A stretch of DNA of 64,000 nt from Streptomyces sp. 135 (lineage in GTDB: Bacteria; Actinomycetota; Actinomycetes; Streptomycetales; Streptomycetaceae): positions 7,867,415 through 7,931,414 of the forward strand of contig NZ_CP075691.1 in NCBI RefSeq assembly GCF_020026305.1, in the 5' to 3' direction. The number at the start of each line of letters is the position of its first letter. Positions within the stretch are counted from its first letter, which is position 1. The notes beneath the pieces are model-generated. The model was not told the DNA's origin. It worked only from the letters and a program-made list of their open reading frames with translations, and did no database searches. Position numbers and translations under genes: made by a program. Positions 7,361 through 15,537 of the stretch are shown one piece after another.

Positions 7361-8407
7361 TCACTCGGCCGGTGCGCTCGGACCGAGCGCACCGGGCAGC
7401 GGCACACGCAGCGCAGGGCGTCCCTGCCGCCAGTGCTCCAGAAGGCGCGCGCCGAGACGGTCCTCCAGGAAGCCGGTGGCCCGGACACCGAAGGCCACAT
7501 CGGCGTCCAGCGCGGGCTCCGCGCTCAGCAGTCCGCCGACCACGTCGCGGCGCACCACCTGCTCGTGCACGGCGTCCGCCTCCACGTGCTCGTCGTAGAA
7601 CCGCTGGGCGGCAGGCCCCGCGCCGGCTCGCCGCAGGGCATTGGCCAGCCGTCGCGAACCGGGCGACGAGGTCACCTCGACAGCCGCGAAGTGGCCGACC
7701 AGCGCGCCGCGCAGGGCGCGGTGCAGACCGAAGAGCGACATGAGATTGACGGAGGCGAGGGCCTCGGCGGGAGCCGCGTCGGCGTAGTGGCCGTACGCCG
7801 TCTCCAGGCCCAGATCGGCCATCAGGTCGGCGAAGAGCCGGGCGTGGATCTCCTCCGCACGCCCCGCGCCGAACTCGTCGAACTCGATGGCCACCATGGC
7901 CGCCTTGGCCCGGCCGTGCAGCCGGGGGATGACCCAGGCGTGCGGATCGGCCTCCTTCAGGTGGTAGAGGGAGCGCAGCGCCGCGTACTCCCTGAGCTCC
8001 CACAGCTCCCCGTCGCGCTGGAGATGGTGGCTGACGCTCGACTCGTCGTGCCCGACGGGCTCCACCAGCAGCGCGGCCAGGGCCTCTTCGGCGCTCTGGT
8101 CGGACGGCACATCGGCCCGCAGGGCCGTCAGGAACCGCTGCTCCAGCGTGTGGCGCAGGGCAAGCAGCGCGGGATCCCACTCCCGCTCGTCGGGCACACC
8201 CTGGAAGCCCTGGTAGTGGAGTTCGTAGAGGATGTACAGCGCCAGCTGGAGGTCGTCGCCGTACGGGTCGGCGCGCTCCGCCTGCTGCTGTCGCGGCGTC
8301 GCGACGGGCCCGTCGTACAGCAGCGCGGCGGCGACGGCGTCGGACAGATCGCCGCGCGGGGCCGGGAGTTCGGGGCTGTGGAGGCGGGACTCGACAAAGA
8401 CCGTCAT
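7361..8407 (-). CDS. Heme-oxygenase-like diiron oxidase (HDO) family protein
   Basis: 348-aa all-helical protein of the iron-containing redox enzyme / heme-oxygenase-2-like group, whose known members use a non-heme diiron centre for oxidative chemistry. Likely iron ligands lie in YELHYQGFQGV, VEPVGHDESSVSHHL, MVAIEFDEFGAGRAEEIHARLF, and YDEHVEADAVHEQVV, where the spaced Glu/His pairs match the family pattern. The ATG at 8407 overlaps the stop of the CDGSH gene (ATGA), so it is the last gene of a coupled three-gene operon with a CDGSH protein and a methyltransferase. Substrate unknown. Confidence 0.85.
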   Translation of the reverse strand: MTVFVESRLHSPELPAPRGDLSDAVAAALLYDGPVATPRQQQAERADPYGDDLQLALYILYELHYQGFQGVPDEREWDPALLALRHTLEQRFLTALRADVPSDQSAEEALAALLVEPVGHDESSVSHHLQRDGELWELREYAALRSLYHLKEADPHAWVIPRLHGRAKAAMVAIEFDEFGAGRAEEIHARLFADLMADLGLETAYGHYADAAPAEALASVNLMSLFGLHRALRGALVGHFAAVEVTSSPGSRRLANALRRAGAGPAAQRFYDEHVEADAVHEQVVRRDVVGGLLSAEPALDADVAFGVRATGFLEDRLGARLLEHWRQGRPALRVPLPGALGPSAPAE

Positions 8408-8661
8408 GACGAGGTGTCCGTTTCCTGGTCCTGGCGACCCGCCGTACGCGCCCGCCCGCCGTCGGGCTTGACCCGGCGGCGGTGACTGGTGTCGCACCAG
8501 GGGTACGTACGGCTGCGGCGGCACGTGCAGATCGCGACGGCGAAGCGCCGCGAGGTGTGGACGGCGCCGTCGTCCCCGACCACCTCGACCGGACCCTCCA
8601 CCAGGAGTGGGCCCTCGGGGTCGATCGTGACGCGGCGCGGCTGTTCAGCGGAGTTCGGCAC
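8404..8661 (-). CDS. CDGSH iron-sulfur domain protein
   Basis: 85-aa protein built around one CDGSH-type [2Fe-2S] site: AICTCRRSRTYPWCDTSH supplies the 3-Cys/1-His ligand set (C-X-C...C-X3-H). It begins at the GTG at 8661, inside the end of the methyltransferase gene (17-bp overlap), and its stop overlaps the HDO start. Such clusters transfer electrons or Fe-S units. Given the operon, it is a plausible electron donor or iron-sulfur partner for the diiron HDO protein. Confidence 0.88.
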   Translation of the reverse strand: MPNSAEQPRRVTIDPEGPLLVEGPVEVVGDDGAVHTSRRFAVAICTCRRSRTYPWCDTSHRRRVKPDGGRARTAGRQDQETDTSS

Positions 8662-9340
8662 GGATGACCACCAGCTCCTCGCGGTTGTCGTCCTCGCCGA
8701 GGAGACCGCGCCGGCGCAGCCAGCCCCTGCGGGATCGCAGCACGGGCCCGAACGGGATGAACTCCCGGTCCGATACCTCGGCCCGCATGCCGAGCTTCGC
8801 GAGCCGGTCGAGCGTGGCGTCGGCGTCGCACAGCGCGGAGTGCACCATCAGCAGGACGCCGCCCGGGCGCAGGGCGCGGGGCGCGGCGTCGCAGACACGG
8901 TCCACGAGGGCCCGCCCGGCGGGGCCGCCGTCCCACGCCCGCGCCGCGCCGCGCCGGGGCAGCCGCGGAGAAGGAGACGGCACGTAGGGCGGGTTGCTGA
9001 CCACGAGGTCGTAGGGGCCCTTCGGCAGCGCGGTCCGCAGGTCGCCGTGGCGCACGGTGACCGACTGCCCGGCCAGGCGCGCGTTGAGGCGCGCGGTCAG
9101 CACCGCTCGCCAGGAGATGTCGACCGCCGTGACCCGCGCGCCCCGGCGGGCCGCCGCGACGGCGAGTGCTCCGGTGCCGGTGCCCAGGTCCAGGACGGAA
9201 GTGCCCTCGTCGATGCCCTCGCGGTGCAGGGCACGGGTCAGGAGTTCGGTGTCGTACTGGGGCGCGTACACCCCGGGCGGGGCGAGCAGATGTGCCGGAC
9301 GGACCGGCGGCGGCATCGACGTCCGCGTCTGCGTGGTCAT
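8645..9340 (-). CDS. HemK2/MTQ2-like SAM methyltransferase
   Basis: 231-aa class I methyltransferase. Motif I is VLDLGTGTGALAVAA, the acidic residue after strand 2 is in VTAVDISW, and the catalytic NPPY sits in DLVVSNPPYVPSPSP, the signature of enzymes that methylate amide nitrogens (glutamine in release factors) or N6 of adenine. GGGAGA before the ATG at 9340 supports the start. It leads the overlapping operon with CDGSH and HDO genes. Because its partners are redox proteins, its target may be a small molecule or an operon partner and not a release factor. Confidence 0.85.
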   Translation of the reverse strand: MTTQTRTSMPPPVRPAHLLAPPGVYAPQYDTELLTRALHREGIDEGTSVLDLGTGTGALAVAAARRGARVTAVDISWRAVLTARLNARLAGQSVTVRHGDLRTALPKGPYDLVVSNPPYVPSPSPRLPRRGAARAWDGGPAGRALVDRVCDAAPRALRPGGVLLMVHSALCDADATLDRLAKLGMRAEVSDREFIPFGPVLRSRRGWLRRRGLLGEDDNREELVVIRAELR

Positions 9341-9410
9341 GCGGCATCTCCCGTCTGTGGGAACTCCACGAGGGGCGTTCCTCCCTCCACACTCCGCCGG
9401 TTCGTCATCG

Positions 9411-9440
9411 GTCACCACTTGAGGCGTCACAGGTGGTGAC
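9411..9440. promoter_or_regulatory. Inverted repeat between methyltransferase operon and pobA-like gene
   Basis: Arms GTCACCACTTG (9411-9421) and CAGGTGGTGAC (9430-9440) pair with one mismatch around an 8-nt loop. It lies 71 bp upstream of the methyltransferase start in the divergent region and has no T-run, so an operator or mRNA leader hairpin is more likely than a terminator. Confidence 0.4.
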
Positions 9441-9568
9441 GTGTCGCGAACAGCGCGGATCGCTTCCTGCGTCTGTCCTGACCCAGGGTGCCCGCCCGCC
9501 GGTGATCCACACCTGCGCGTGCGGGACCCGGTCCTGCCTGCTCGGAGCGGGGCCGCCATACTCTGCGC

Positions 9569-10747
9569 ATGCCCGTCGTCATCGTGGGGGCCGGTCCCGC
9601 CGGCCTCACCGTCGCCAACATCCTGCGCGCCGCCTCCGTGGAGTGCGTGGTCCTGGAGACGGAGAGCAGGGAGTTCATCGAACAGCGGCCCCGCGCGGGA
9701 TTCCTGGAGGAGTGGGCGGTACGCGCCCTGGAACTGCGCGGGCTGGCCGACCGGCTCCTCGCGCGGGCGCAGGCGCACAGCGAGTGCGAGTTCCGCGGCG
9801 CGGGGCGGCGCCACCGCTTCCGCTACGGCGAGCTGTCCGGGCACCGCCACTTCGTCTACCCCCAGCCCCTGCTGGTCACGGACCTGGTGCGGGCCTACGC
9901 CGACGAAGCGGGAGGCGACATCAGGTTCGGCGTACGCGACGTCGCCCTGCACGGCATCGACACCGACCGCCCGTCGGTGGCGTACACGGACCCCGCGACG
10001 GGGGAGCGCGTACGGATCGACTGCGACGCCGTCGCGGGATGCGACGGCGCGCGCGGTGTGACACGTGCCTGCCTGCCCGCCGAGCACGTCACGGTCGCCC
10101 GCCGCGACTACGGCATCGGCTGGCTGGCGCTGCTCGCCGAGGCGCCGCCCTCATCGGAGCGCGTCGTCTTCGGCCTCCACCCCCGCGGCTTCGCCGCCCA
10201 CATGGCGCGCAGTCCCGAGGTCACCCGCTACTACCTGCAATGCCCGCCCGGCGACGACCCGGCGACCTGGCGGCACGAGCGCGTCTGGGCCGAGCTGCAC
10301 CAGCGGCTGGCCGCCGACGGCGCGCCGCCGCTCGTCGAGGGGCGGCTCATCGAGAAGCGCGTCCTGGACATGCACAACTACGTCGTGGAACCCATGGCGT
10401 ACGGGCGCCTGTACCTCGCGGGAGACGCCGCCCACCTCACCGCGCCGATCGCCGCGAAGGGCATGAACCTCGCCCTGCACGACGCGCTGCTCCTCGGCGA
10501 CGCGCTCGTCGCGTACGTCGGGGAAGGGGACGAGCGCGGGTTGCGGGGCTACTCGGCGGCCGCCTTGCGGCGGGTGTGGGAGTACCAGGAGTTCTCCCAG
10601 TGGTTCGCGGACCTCCTGCACGGAGCCTCATCCGGTGACCCCTTCGCGGCGGGGATCGCGGACGCCCGGCTGCGCAGGCTGTTCGATTCGCCGGCCGCTG
10701 CGGTCGCCTTCGCGGAGCTCTACATCGGCAAGGTGTCCGTCGGCTGA
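9569..10747 (+). CDS. PobA-like 4-hydroxybenzoate 3-monooxygenase
   Basis: Class A FAD monooxygenase of 392 aa, the length of PobA, which uses NADPH and O2 to make protocatechuate from 4-hydroxybenzoate. Motifs: VIVGAGPAGLTVAN (FAD), AGCDGARGVTR (DG motif), and LYLAGDAAHLTAPIAAKG (GD motif). By eye against Pseudomonas PobA, the two active-site Tyr and Arg214 are kept, but Ser212 aligns with Met and Thr294 with Ile, so the substrate may differ. A CATACT box ends 5 bp before the ATG and there is no ribosome site, which fits a leaderless mRNA. No beta-ketoadipate genes adjoin. Confidence 0.82.
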   Translation: MPVVIVGAGPAGLTVANILRAASVECVVLETESREFIEQRPRAGFLEEWAVRALELRGLADRLLARAQAHSECEFRGAGRRHRFRYGELSGHRHFVYPQPLLVTDLVRAYADEAGGDIRFGVRDVALHGIDTDRPSVAYTDPATGERVRIDCDAVAGCDGARGVTRACLPAEHVTVARRDYGIGWLALLAEAPPSSERVVFGLHPRGFAAHMARSPEVTRYYLQCPPGDDPATWRHERVWAELHQRLAADGAPPLVEGRLIEKRVLDMHNYVVEPMAYGRLYLAGDAAHLTAPIAAKGMNLALHDALLLGDALVAYVGEGDERGLRGYSAAALRRVWEYQEFSQWFADLLHGASSGDPFAAGIADARLRRLFDSPAAAVAFAELYIGKVSVG

Positions 10748-10790
10748 CGCCCCGCTGCCGCGAGGCGCGAGGGGCAGGGGGGTACGCCGG

Positions 10791-11312
10791 TCAGTCCGCC
10801 GACGTGTGCCGGTACCGCGCCCAGGCGGGCAGCACGAACCAGCACAGCAGGTACCAGGCGACGACACCGGCCACCAGCCACGGCACCACGGTGTCGTCGG
10901 TGGCGATCCGCAGCACCAGCAGCAGCGCCGCCGTCGACGTGCCGAGCAGCAGGATCAGGCCGGCCAGGGTCAGACGCGACGCCCACACCACCGCCTGCGG
11001 CTTGATCTGGCGGCCCGAGACGATGCGGTGGAAGGAGACGGGGCCGATGAGGGCTCCCGTGGCCGTCGAACCGAGGATCACGGTCACGACGTAGATCTTC
11101 TGGTCGGTGTCGCCCAGCTCCGCGTAGCGCGGGGTGAAGACCACGGTGAGGAGGAAGCCGAACAGGATCTGCACCCCGGTCTGGGCCACCCGCACTTCCT
11201 GGATCAGCTCGGTCCAGCGGCGGTCGGCGCGCTCGCTCTCCGTCTCGCGGCGGTCGTCGTCCGTGTCTTCTGCTCCGGCCCCGCCCCGGGGCTTGCCGTC
11301 CGACGTGTTCAC
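10791..11312 (-). CDS. DUF6328 family membrane protein
   Basis: About 173 aa. An acidic hydrophilic N-terminus is followed by the conserved ELIQEVRVAQTGVQILFGFLL segment and four hydrophobic helices (QILFGFLLTVVF, IYVVTVILGSTATGALI, LAGLILLLGTSTAALLLV, LVAGVVAWYLLCWFVLPAW). I choose the GTG at 11312 (GGTGG just upstream) over a TTG 12 codons earlier. Function unknown. Convergent with the pobA-like gene. Confidence 0.78.
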   Translation of the reverse strand: MNTSDGKPRGGAGAEDTDDDRRETESERADRRWTELIQEVRVAQTGVQILFGFLLTVVFTPRYAELGDTDQKIYVVTVILGSTATGALIGPVSFHRIVSGRQIKPQAVVWASRLTLAGLILLLGTSTAALLLVLRIATDDTVVPWLVAGVVAWYLLCWFVLPAWARYRHTSAD

Positions 11313-11475
11313 GCCACCGAGTCTGCCCACGAACCGCGGAAACAACAATTCGGAAGCGACCGCCGGCCACGGCGATTGATCATGGCAATTGATCGCGACT
11401 TCGCTGATTCGACCGTGTGAGGCGGGGCAGGCGGGCCTTGAGTGAACGTCGGACCCGAACCTCAGGGAGGACCTC

Positions 11476-11703
11476 GTGCTGCTGGCACACCCCGCCGTGC
11501 TGGAAGACCTGGTGGAGCGCTACAAGGCCCTGGCGGTGCTCCGTGCCGACCAGGGGGATGCCGCGGCCCGGCAGGAGTTCGAGGACGTCGCGTACAGCCT
11601 CTGCCTGGCCACCGGTACCAGCGACGTCGACGCGGCGCTCGTGGCGGCCAGCCACCGGCTGCCGGGAGCGAGGGTCACGGACGACTCGCTGCTGTCCGCG
11701 TGA
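11476..11703 (+). CDS. DUF5133 small protein
   Basis: 75-aa soluble helical protein beginning MLLAHPAVLEDLVERYKAL, the characteristic start of DUF5133 proteins found widely in Streptomyces. GGGAGG lies 5 nt before the GTG at 11476. No catalytic motif is seen. The direct repeats GATTGATC and AATTGATC (about 11375-11396) lie upstream and could be a control site. Convergent with the semialdehyde dehydrogenase gene. Confidence 0.75.
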   Translation: MLLAHPAVLEDLVERYKALAVLRADQGDAAARQEFEDVAYSLCLATGTSDVDAALVAASHRLPGARVTDDSLLSA

Positions 11704-11740
11704 CTCCTGTGACCCCTTCTCGTGCCGGGGCCTGCCGGGC

Positions 11741-13138
11741 CTACTCCGCCGGGCCGTGCCAGACCGTCGTGGCGTTGCAGAACTCGCGGATGCCGTGGCC
11801 CGAGAGCTCCCGCCCGTAGCCGGAGCGCTTGACGCCGCCGAACGGCAGGCCGGGGTGGGAGGCGGTCATGCCGTTGAAGAAGACACCGCCCGCCTGGAGG
11901 TCCCGTACGCAGCGCGCGATGTCGGCCTCGTCGCGGGTCCACACGTTCGAACTCAGTCCGAACGGCGTGTCGTTGGCGAGCGCCACGGCCTCGTCCAGGT
12001 CGTCCACGCGGTAGAGCGTGGCCACCGGACCGAACGTCTCCTCGCGGTGGATCCGCATCCGCGGGGTGATGTCCGCGAGGACGGTGGGGGCGTAGAACCA
12101 GCCCCGCTCCTGCTCCTTGGGGCGCTGCCCGCCGCAGAGCGCGGTCGCGCCGTGGGCCACCGCGTCGTCGACGAGTTCCTCCAGGTCGGCGCGGCCCCGT
12201 TCGCTGGAGAGCGGGCCCACGTCGGTCTCCTCGCTCAGCGGGTCGCCGACGGTCAACTTCCGCATTCCCGCGACGAAACGCTCGCGGAAGGCCTCGTAGA
12301 CGTCGGCGTGCACGATGAAGCGCTTGGCGGCGATGCAGGACTGGCCGTTGTTCTGCACCCGGGCGGTCACCGCGGTCTTCGCGGCTTGCTCGACGTCGGC
12401 GCTCGGCAGCACCAGGTACGGGTCGCTGCCGCCCAGTTCCAGGACGGTCTTCTTGATCTCGTCGCCCGCCACGGACGCCACCGCGCGGCCGGCGGGCTCG
12501 CTGCCGGTCAGCGTCGCGGCGGCCACCCGGTGGTCCCGCAGGATGTCCTCGATGGCGTCCGAGCCGACGAGCAGCGTCTGGAAGCAGCCCTCGGGGAAGC
12601 CGGCCCGGCGGAAGAGGTCCTCCAGGTACAGCGCCGTCCGCGGCACGTTCGAGGCGTGCTTGAGCAGGCCGACGTTGCCCGCCATGAGCGCGGGGGCGGC
12701 GAAGCGGACGACCTGCCAGAGCGGGAAGTTCCACGGCATCACGGCGAGCACGACCCCGAGCGGGCGGTAGTGGACGACCGCCCGGGACGCCCCGGAGTCC
12801 CTCACGTCGGCCTCGGCGGGGTGCTCGTCCGCGAGGAGGCCCTCGGCGTGGTCGGCGTACCAGCGCATGGCCTTGACGCACTTCGCCGCCTCGGCCCTCG
12901 CGGCCTTGATCGGCTTGCCCATCTCCGTGGTCATGGTGCGGGCGATGCTCTCGGTGTCCTCCTCCAGCAGCTCCGCGGCCCGGCGCAGGAGGCGTGAGCG
13001 TTCCCCGAAGCTCGTGGTGCGGTGGTGGCCGTACGCGGCGTGGGCCGCCGCCAGTCGGCGTTCGATCTCCGCGGGCGCGATCGGCTCGAAGGTTTCGAGC
13101 GTCTCGCCGGTGGCGGGGTTGACCGTGGCGATGGGCAT
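11741..13138 (-). CDS. NAD(P)-dependent succinate-semialdehyde-type dehydrogenase
   Basis: 465-aa aldehyde dehydrogenase of the GabD/SSADH branch, oxidising succinate semialdehyde or a similar aldehyde to the acid. The catalytic Cys is in RVQNNGQSCIAAKRF, the general base Glu in KKTVLELGGSDPYLVL, and the oxyanion Asn in VVLAVMPWNFPLWQV. The C-terminal FNGMTASHPGLPFGGVKRSGYGRELS matches the family. It starts at ATG 13138 with AGGAGG upstream. No transaminase lies beside it, so a GABA pathway cannot be read from context. Confidence 0.88.
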   Translation of the reverse strand: MPIATVNPATGETLETFEPIAPAEIERRLAAAHAAYGHHRTTSFGERSRLLRRAAELLEEDTESIARTMTTEMGKPIKAARAEAAKCVKAMRWYADHAEGLLADEHPAEADVRDSGASRAVVHYRPLGVVLAVMPWNFPLWQVVRFAAPALMAGNVGLLKHASNVPRTALYLEDLFRRAGFPEGCFQTLLVGSDAIEDILRDHRVAAATLTGSEPAGRAVASVAGDEIKKTVLELGGSDPYLVLPSADVEQAAKTAVTARVQNNGQSCIAAKRFIVHADVYEAFRERFVAGMRKLTVGDPLSEETDVGPLSSERGRADLEELVDDAVAHGATALCGGQRPKEQERGWFYAPTVLADITPRMRIHREETFGPVATLYRVDDLDEAVALANDTPFGLSSNVWTRDEADIARCVRDLQAGGVFFNGMTASHPGLPFGGVKRSGYGRELSGHGIREFCNATTVWHGPAE

Positions 13139-13249
13139 GCCGTTCCTCCTGGTGACGCCTGGCGCGGCCGGGCTGGTGCGGTGGGGGCGGGGGCGGCGGC
13201 CCGCCGCCGTTCCACCCTAGGTCGGCGCATGCGCGGGGGCATGCGGAGA

Positions 13250-13287
13250 GGCGGAGCGCGCCGCCCGGGGGGGTCGCGCGCTCCGCC
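13250..13287 (-). terminator. Hairpin terminator after the CBS-domain gene
   Basis: Perfect 12-bp arms GGCGGAGCGCGC (13250-13261) and GCGCGCTCCGCC (13276-13287) lie 18 bp after the CBS gene stop on the minus strand. There is no U-run, as is common in Streptomyces. Confidence 0.5.
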
Positions 13288-13304
13288 CCGGGCGGCGCGT
13301 GCCG

Positions 13305-13721
13305 TCAGTCGGTGGAGAGGGCCTCCAGGAGCTGTCCGGCCTTGGGGTCGGAGAGCGCGCGGGCCGCGTCGGCGAGCGCCACCATGCCCACGAGGGTGTG
13401 GCCGTCGATCACGGGCAGCCGGCGGACCTTGTGACTCGTCATGGTCGCGAAGACCTCGTCGACGCTGTCGTCCGCGCCGATCGTCACGGCCTCGCTCTGC
13501 GCGAGCTCCTTCACCAGGACCTTGGCGGGGTCCTTCCCCTTGCCGAGGACCTTGACCACGATGTCCCGGTCGGTGATGACGCCCTTGAGGCGGTCGTCGG
13601 TGCCGCAGATGGGCAGGGCGCCGACGCCGAGTTCGGTGAGTTTCGTGGCCGCCTGGGTGACGGTCTCCTCGGCTCCGGCACACTCGGCGCCCGGCGTCAT
13701 GATGTCGCGTGCGGTGGTCAC
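13305..13721 (-). CDS. CBS-domain pair protein
   Basis: 138 aa made of two tandem CBS motifs (residues about 8-62 and 72-125: RDIMTPGAECAGAEETVTQA and LVKELAQSEAVTIGADDSVD), a module that binds adenosine nucleotides or SAM. Both repeats show the family pattern (GALPICGTDDRLKGVITDRDIV; RRLPVIDGHTLVGMVALADA). AAGGAGG precedes the GTG at 13721; the frame is open 30 codons upstream but has no homology there. A stress or energy-sensing role is typical; no partner is visible. Confidence 0.85.
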   Translation of the reverse strand: MTTARDIMTPGAECAGAEETVTQAATKLTELGVGALPICGTDDRLKGVITDRDIVVKVLGKGKDPAKVLVKELAQSEAVTIGADDSVDEVFATMTSHKVRRLPVIDGHTLVGMVALADAARALSDPKAGQLLEALSTD

Positions 13722-13853
13722 GTGGACCTCCTTGGCGGTCGATGGGCGGTCGGGCCTGGTGACCCAGGCCGTCGTCGTCGACCGGGTGCCCCGCACGGGG
13801 GGAGATGACACACGGCCGCCCGGGTCCGTTCGCCCGGCCGGTCCGTGCGTCGT

Positions 13854-14333
13854 TCACAGGCCGAGTTCGGTGAGGCCCGGGTGGTCGTCGGGGCGGCGGC
13901 CGAGCGGCCAGTGGTACAGCCGGTCGGACTCCTGGATGGGGAGGTCGTTGATGGAGGCGTGGCGGGCGCGCATCAGGCCGTCGGCGTCGAACTGCCAGTT
14001 CTCGTTGCCGTACGAGCGGTACCACTGGCCGGAGTCGTCGCGCCACTCGTACGCGAAGCGCACCGCGATGCGGTCGTCGGAGTGCGCCCACACCTCTTTG
14101 ATCAGGCGGTATTCGAGCTCGCGGGCCCACTTGCGGGACAGGAGGGCGACGATGGCGTCGCGCCCGGTGACGAACTCGGCGCGGTTGCGCCAGTGGGAGT
14201 CCTCGCTGTAGGCGAGGGCGACCTTCTCGGGGTCGCGGCTGTTCCAGCCGTCCTCGGCGAGACGGACCTTCTCGACGGCCGACCGGTGGCTGAAGGGCGG
14301 GACGGGCGGGCGAGGGGTGGAGGGTGTGGTCAT
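13854..14333 (-). CDS. NTF2-like DUF1348 protein
   Basis: 159 aa with the DUF1348/nuclear-transport-factor-2-like cone fold: KVRLAEDGWNSRDPEKVALAYSEDSHWRNRAEFVTGRDAI and EYRLIKEVWAHSDDRIAVRFAYEWRDDSGQWYRSYGNENW are highly conserved. NTF2-like proteins of this group are small enzymes or binding proteins of unknown substrate. It is divergent from a TetR regulator, with two matching operators between them, so it is probably that repressor's main target. Confidence 0.85.
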   Translation of the reverse strand: MTTPSTPRPPVPPFSHRSAVEKVRLAEDGWNSRDPEKVALAYSEDSHWRNRAEFVTGRDAIVALLSRKWARELEYRLIKEVWAHSDDRIAVRFAYEWRDDSGQWYRSYGNENWQFDADGLMRARHASINDLPIQESDRLYHWPLGRRPDDHPGLTELGL

Positions 14334-14360
14334 GGCTTCCTTTCGTGGGGCGTCACCTTA

Positions 14361-14435
14361 GCGAGAACGATCGTTCTCGCACAATGGCGGCGGGGGGCGA
14401 AAGGCGCGTAGTAGGCTGAGAGAACGTTCGTTCTC
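14361..14435. promoter_or_regulatory. Twin TetR operators
   Basis: A perfect 20-bp palindrome GCGAGAACGATCGTTCTCGC (14361-14380) and a second copy GAGAACGTTCGTTCTC (14420-14435, two central mismatches) share GAGAACG-N2-CGTTCTC. The first lies 28 bp before the NTF2-like start and the second 44 bp before the TetR start. One repressor should therefore control both divergent genes. Confidence 0.75.
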
Positions 14436-14478
14436 GACCTGTTCTCGCCCCGTTCTCGACCGACCCGTCGGAGACCCC

Positions 14479-15030
14479 ATGGATCACGCCGAAGCCGAGG
14501 CCCGGCTCCTCGACGCCGCGGAGAAGCTGTTCTACGAACGCGGCGTCCAGGCGGTCGGCATGGATCAGGTCCGCACGGCCTCGGGCGTCTCGCTCAAGCG
14601 GCTCTACCAGGTCTTCCCGTCCAAGTCGGAGCTGGTCCGCGCCTGTCTCGACCGCCACGACCGCCGCTGGCGGGCACGGCTCGCCGCCCATGTGGAGGGC
14701 TGCCCCGCGGGCCGGGAGCGGGTCCTCGCGGTCTACGACTGGCTGTACGAGTGGTTCACCGAACCGGACTTCAGGGGCTGTGCCTTCATCAACGCCTACG
14801 GAGAGCTGGGCGCCGTCGATCAGGCGGTCGCCGACACCGTCAGGGCGCACAAGAGCGCGTTCCACGACTACCTCGCCGGTCTTGTGGCATCAGCGGGCGG
14901 GTCCGAACGCGCCGTCGCCCCGCTGGTCCTCCTCGCGGAGGGGGCCATGACGGCCGCCGCGATCTCCGGCTCACCCGAACCGGCACGTCAAGCCCGCCTC
15001 GGTGCCGCCCAGTTGCTGGCCGCGCCGTAA
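14479..15030 (+). CDS. TetR/AcrR family repressor
   Basis: 183 aa. The N-terminal TetR DNA-binding domain spans residues about 5-52 (RLLDAAEKLFYERGVQAVGMDQVRTASGVSLKRLYQVFPSKSELV, with the helix-turn-helix at VRTASGVSLKRLYQVF). The helical C-terminal domain (YDWLYEWFTEPDFRGCAFINAYGEL) binds an unknown ligand. It probably represses itself and the divergent NTF2-like gene through the twin GAGAACG palindromes. Confidence 0.92.
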   Translation: MDHAEAEARLLDAAEKLFYERGVQAVGMDQVRTASGVSLKRLYQVFPSKSELVRACLDRHDRRWRARLAAHVEGCPAGRERVLAVYDWLYEWFTEPDFRGCAFINAYGELGAVDQAVADTVRAHKSAFHDYLAGLVASAGGSERAVAPLVLLAEGAMTAAAISGSPEPARQARLGAAQLLAAP

Positions 15031-15059
15031 GCTCCGTCCTTTCGGCATATGGAGGGGTG

Positions 15060-15497
15060 ATGGCGAAGACGTATCGCATGAACGCCGGCACACGTGTGAT
15101 CAATCGCGTGTTCCACACGATGACGCGGCTCGGGGTCGGCAAGGGCTACCGCTACAACCTGACGGTGCGCGGCAGGAAGACCGGCCGTTCCTACTCCACG
15201 CCGGTCGATGTGATGTCGGACGGCGACGAGCGCTGGCTCGTCGCTGCCTACGGGGTGAGCGACTGGGTGCGCAACGCCCGCGCGGCCGGGCAGGTGGGAC
15301 TCGGCAGGGGTGGCAGGTCGCGGACGCACAAGGTGGTCGAGCTCGGGCCCGAGGAGAGCGTGCCGGTGCTGCGGCAGTATCTGCGGGAAGTGCCCGTCAC
15401 CCGGGCCTACTTCGACGTGACCGGCGAGTCGTCCGACGAGGAGTTCGCCGCCGAGGCGGCACGCCATCCGGTGTTCCGGTTGGAGCCGCTGACGTGA
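15060..15497 (+). CDS. Nitroreductase/deazaflavin (F420)-dependent oxidoreductase
   Basis: 145-aa split-barrel protein of the DDN-like deazaflavin-dependent nitroreductase family. The signature YNLTVRGRKTGRSYSTPVDV and WLVAAYGVSDWVRNARAAGQVGL form the F420-binding part of the fold. GGAGG lies 5 nt before the ATG at 15060. It follows the TetR gene by 29 bp and may be read from the same promoter. Members reduce quinones or activated double bonds; the substrate here is unknown. Confidence 0.85.
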   Translation: MAKTYRMNAGTRVINRVFHTMTRLGVGKGYRYNLTVRGRKTGRSYSTPVDVMSDGDERWLVAAYGVSDWVRNARAAGQVGLGRGGRSRTHKVVELGPEESVPVLRQYLREVPVTRAYFDVTGESSDEEFAAEAARHPVFRLEPLT

Positions 15498-15502
15498 AGT
15501 GC

Positions 15503-15531
15503 CGGGCGGGCCTGCCGCGCAGGCCCGCCCG
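15503..15531. terminator. Bidirectional hairpin between convergent genes
   Basis: Perfect 13-bp arms CGGGCGGGCCTGC (15503-15515) and GCAGGCCCGCCCG (15519-15531) with a 3-nt loop. It sits between the stops of the deazaflavin oxidoreductase and the chitinase. Confidence 0.7.
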
Positions 15532-15537
15532 CGGGGA

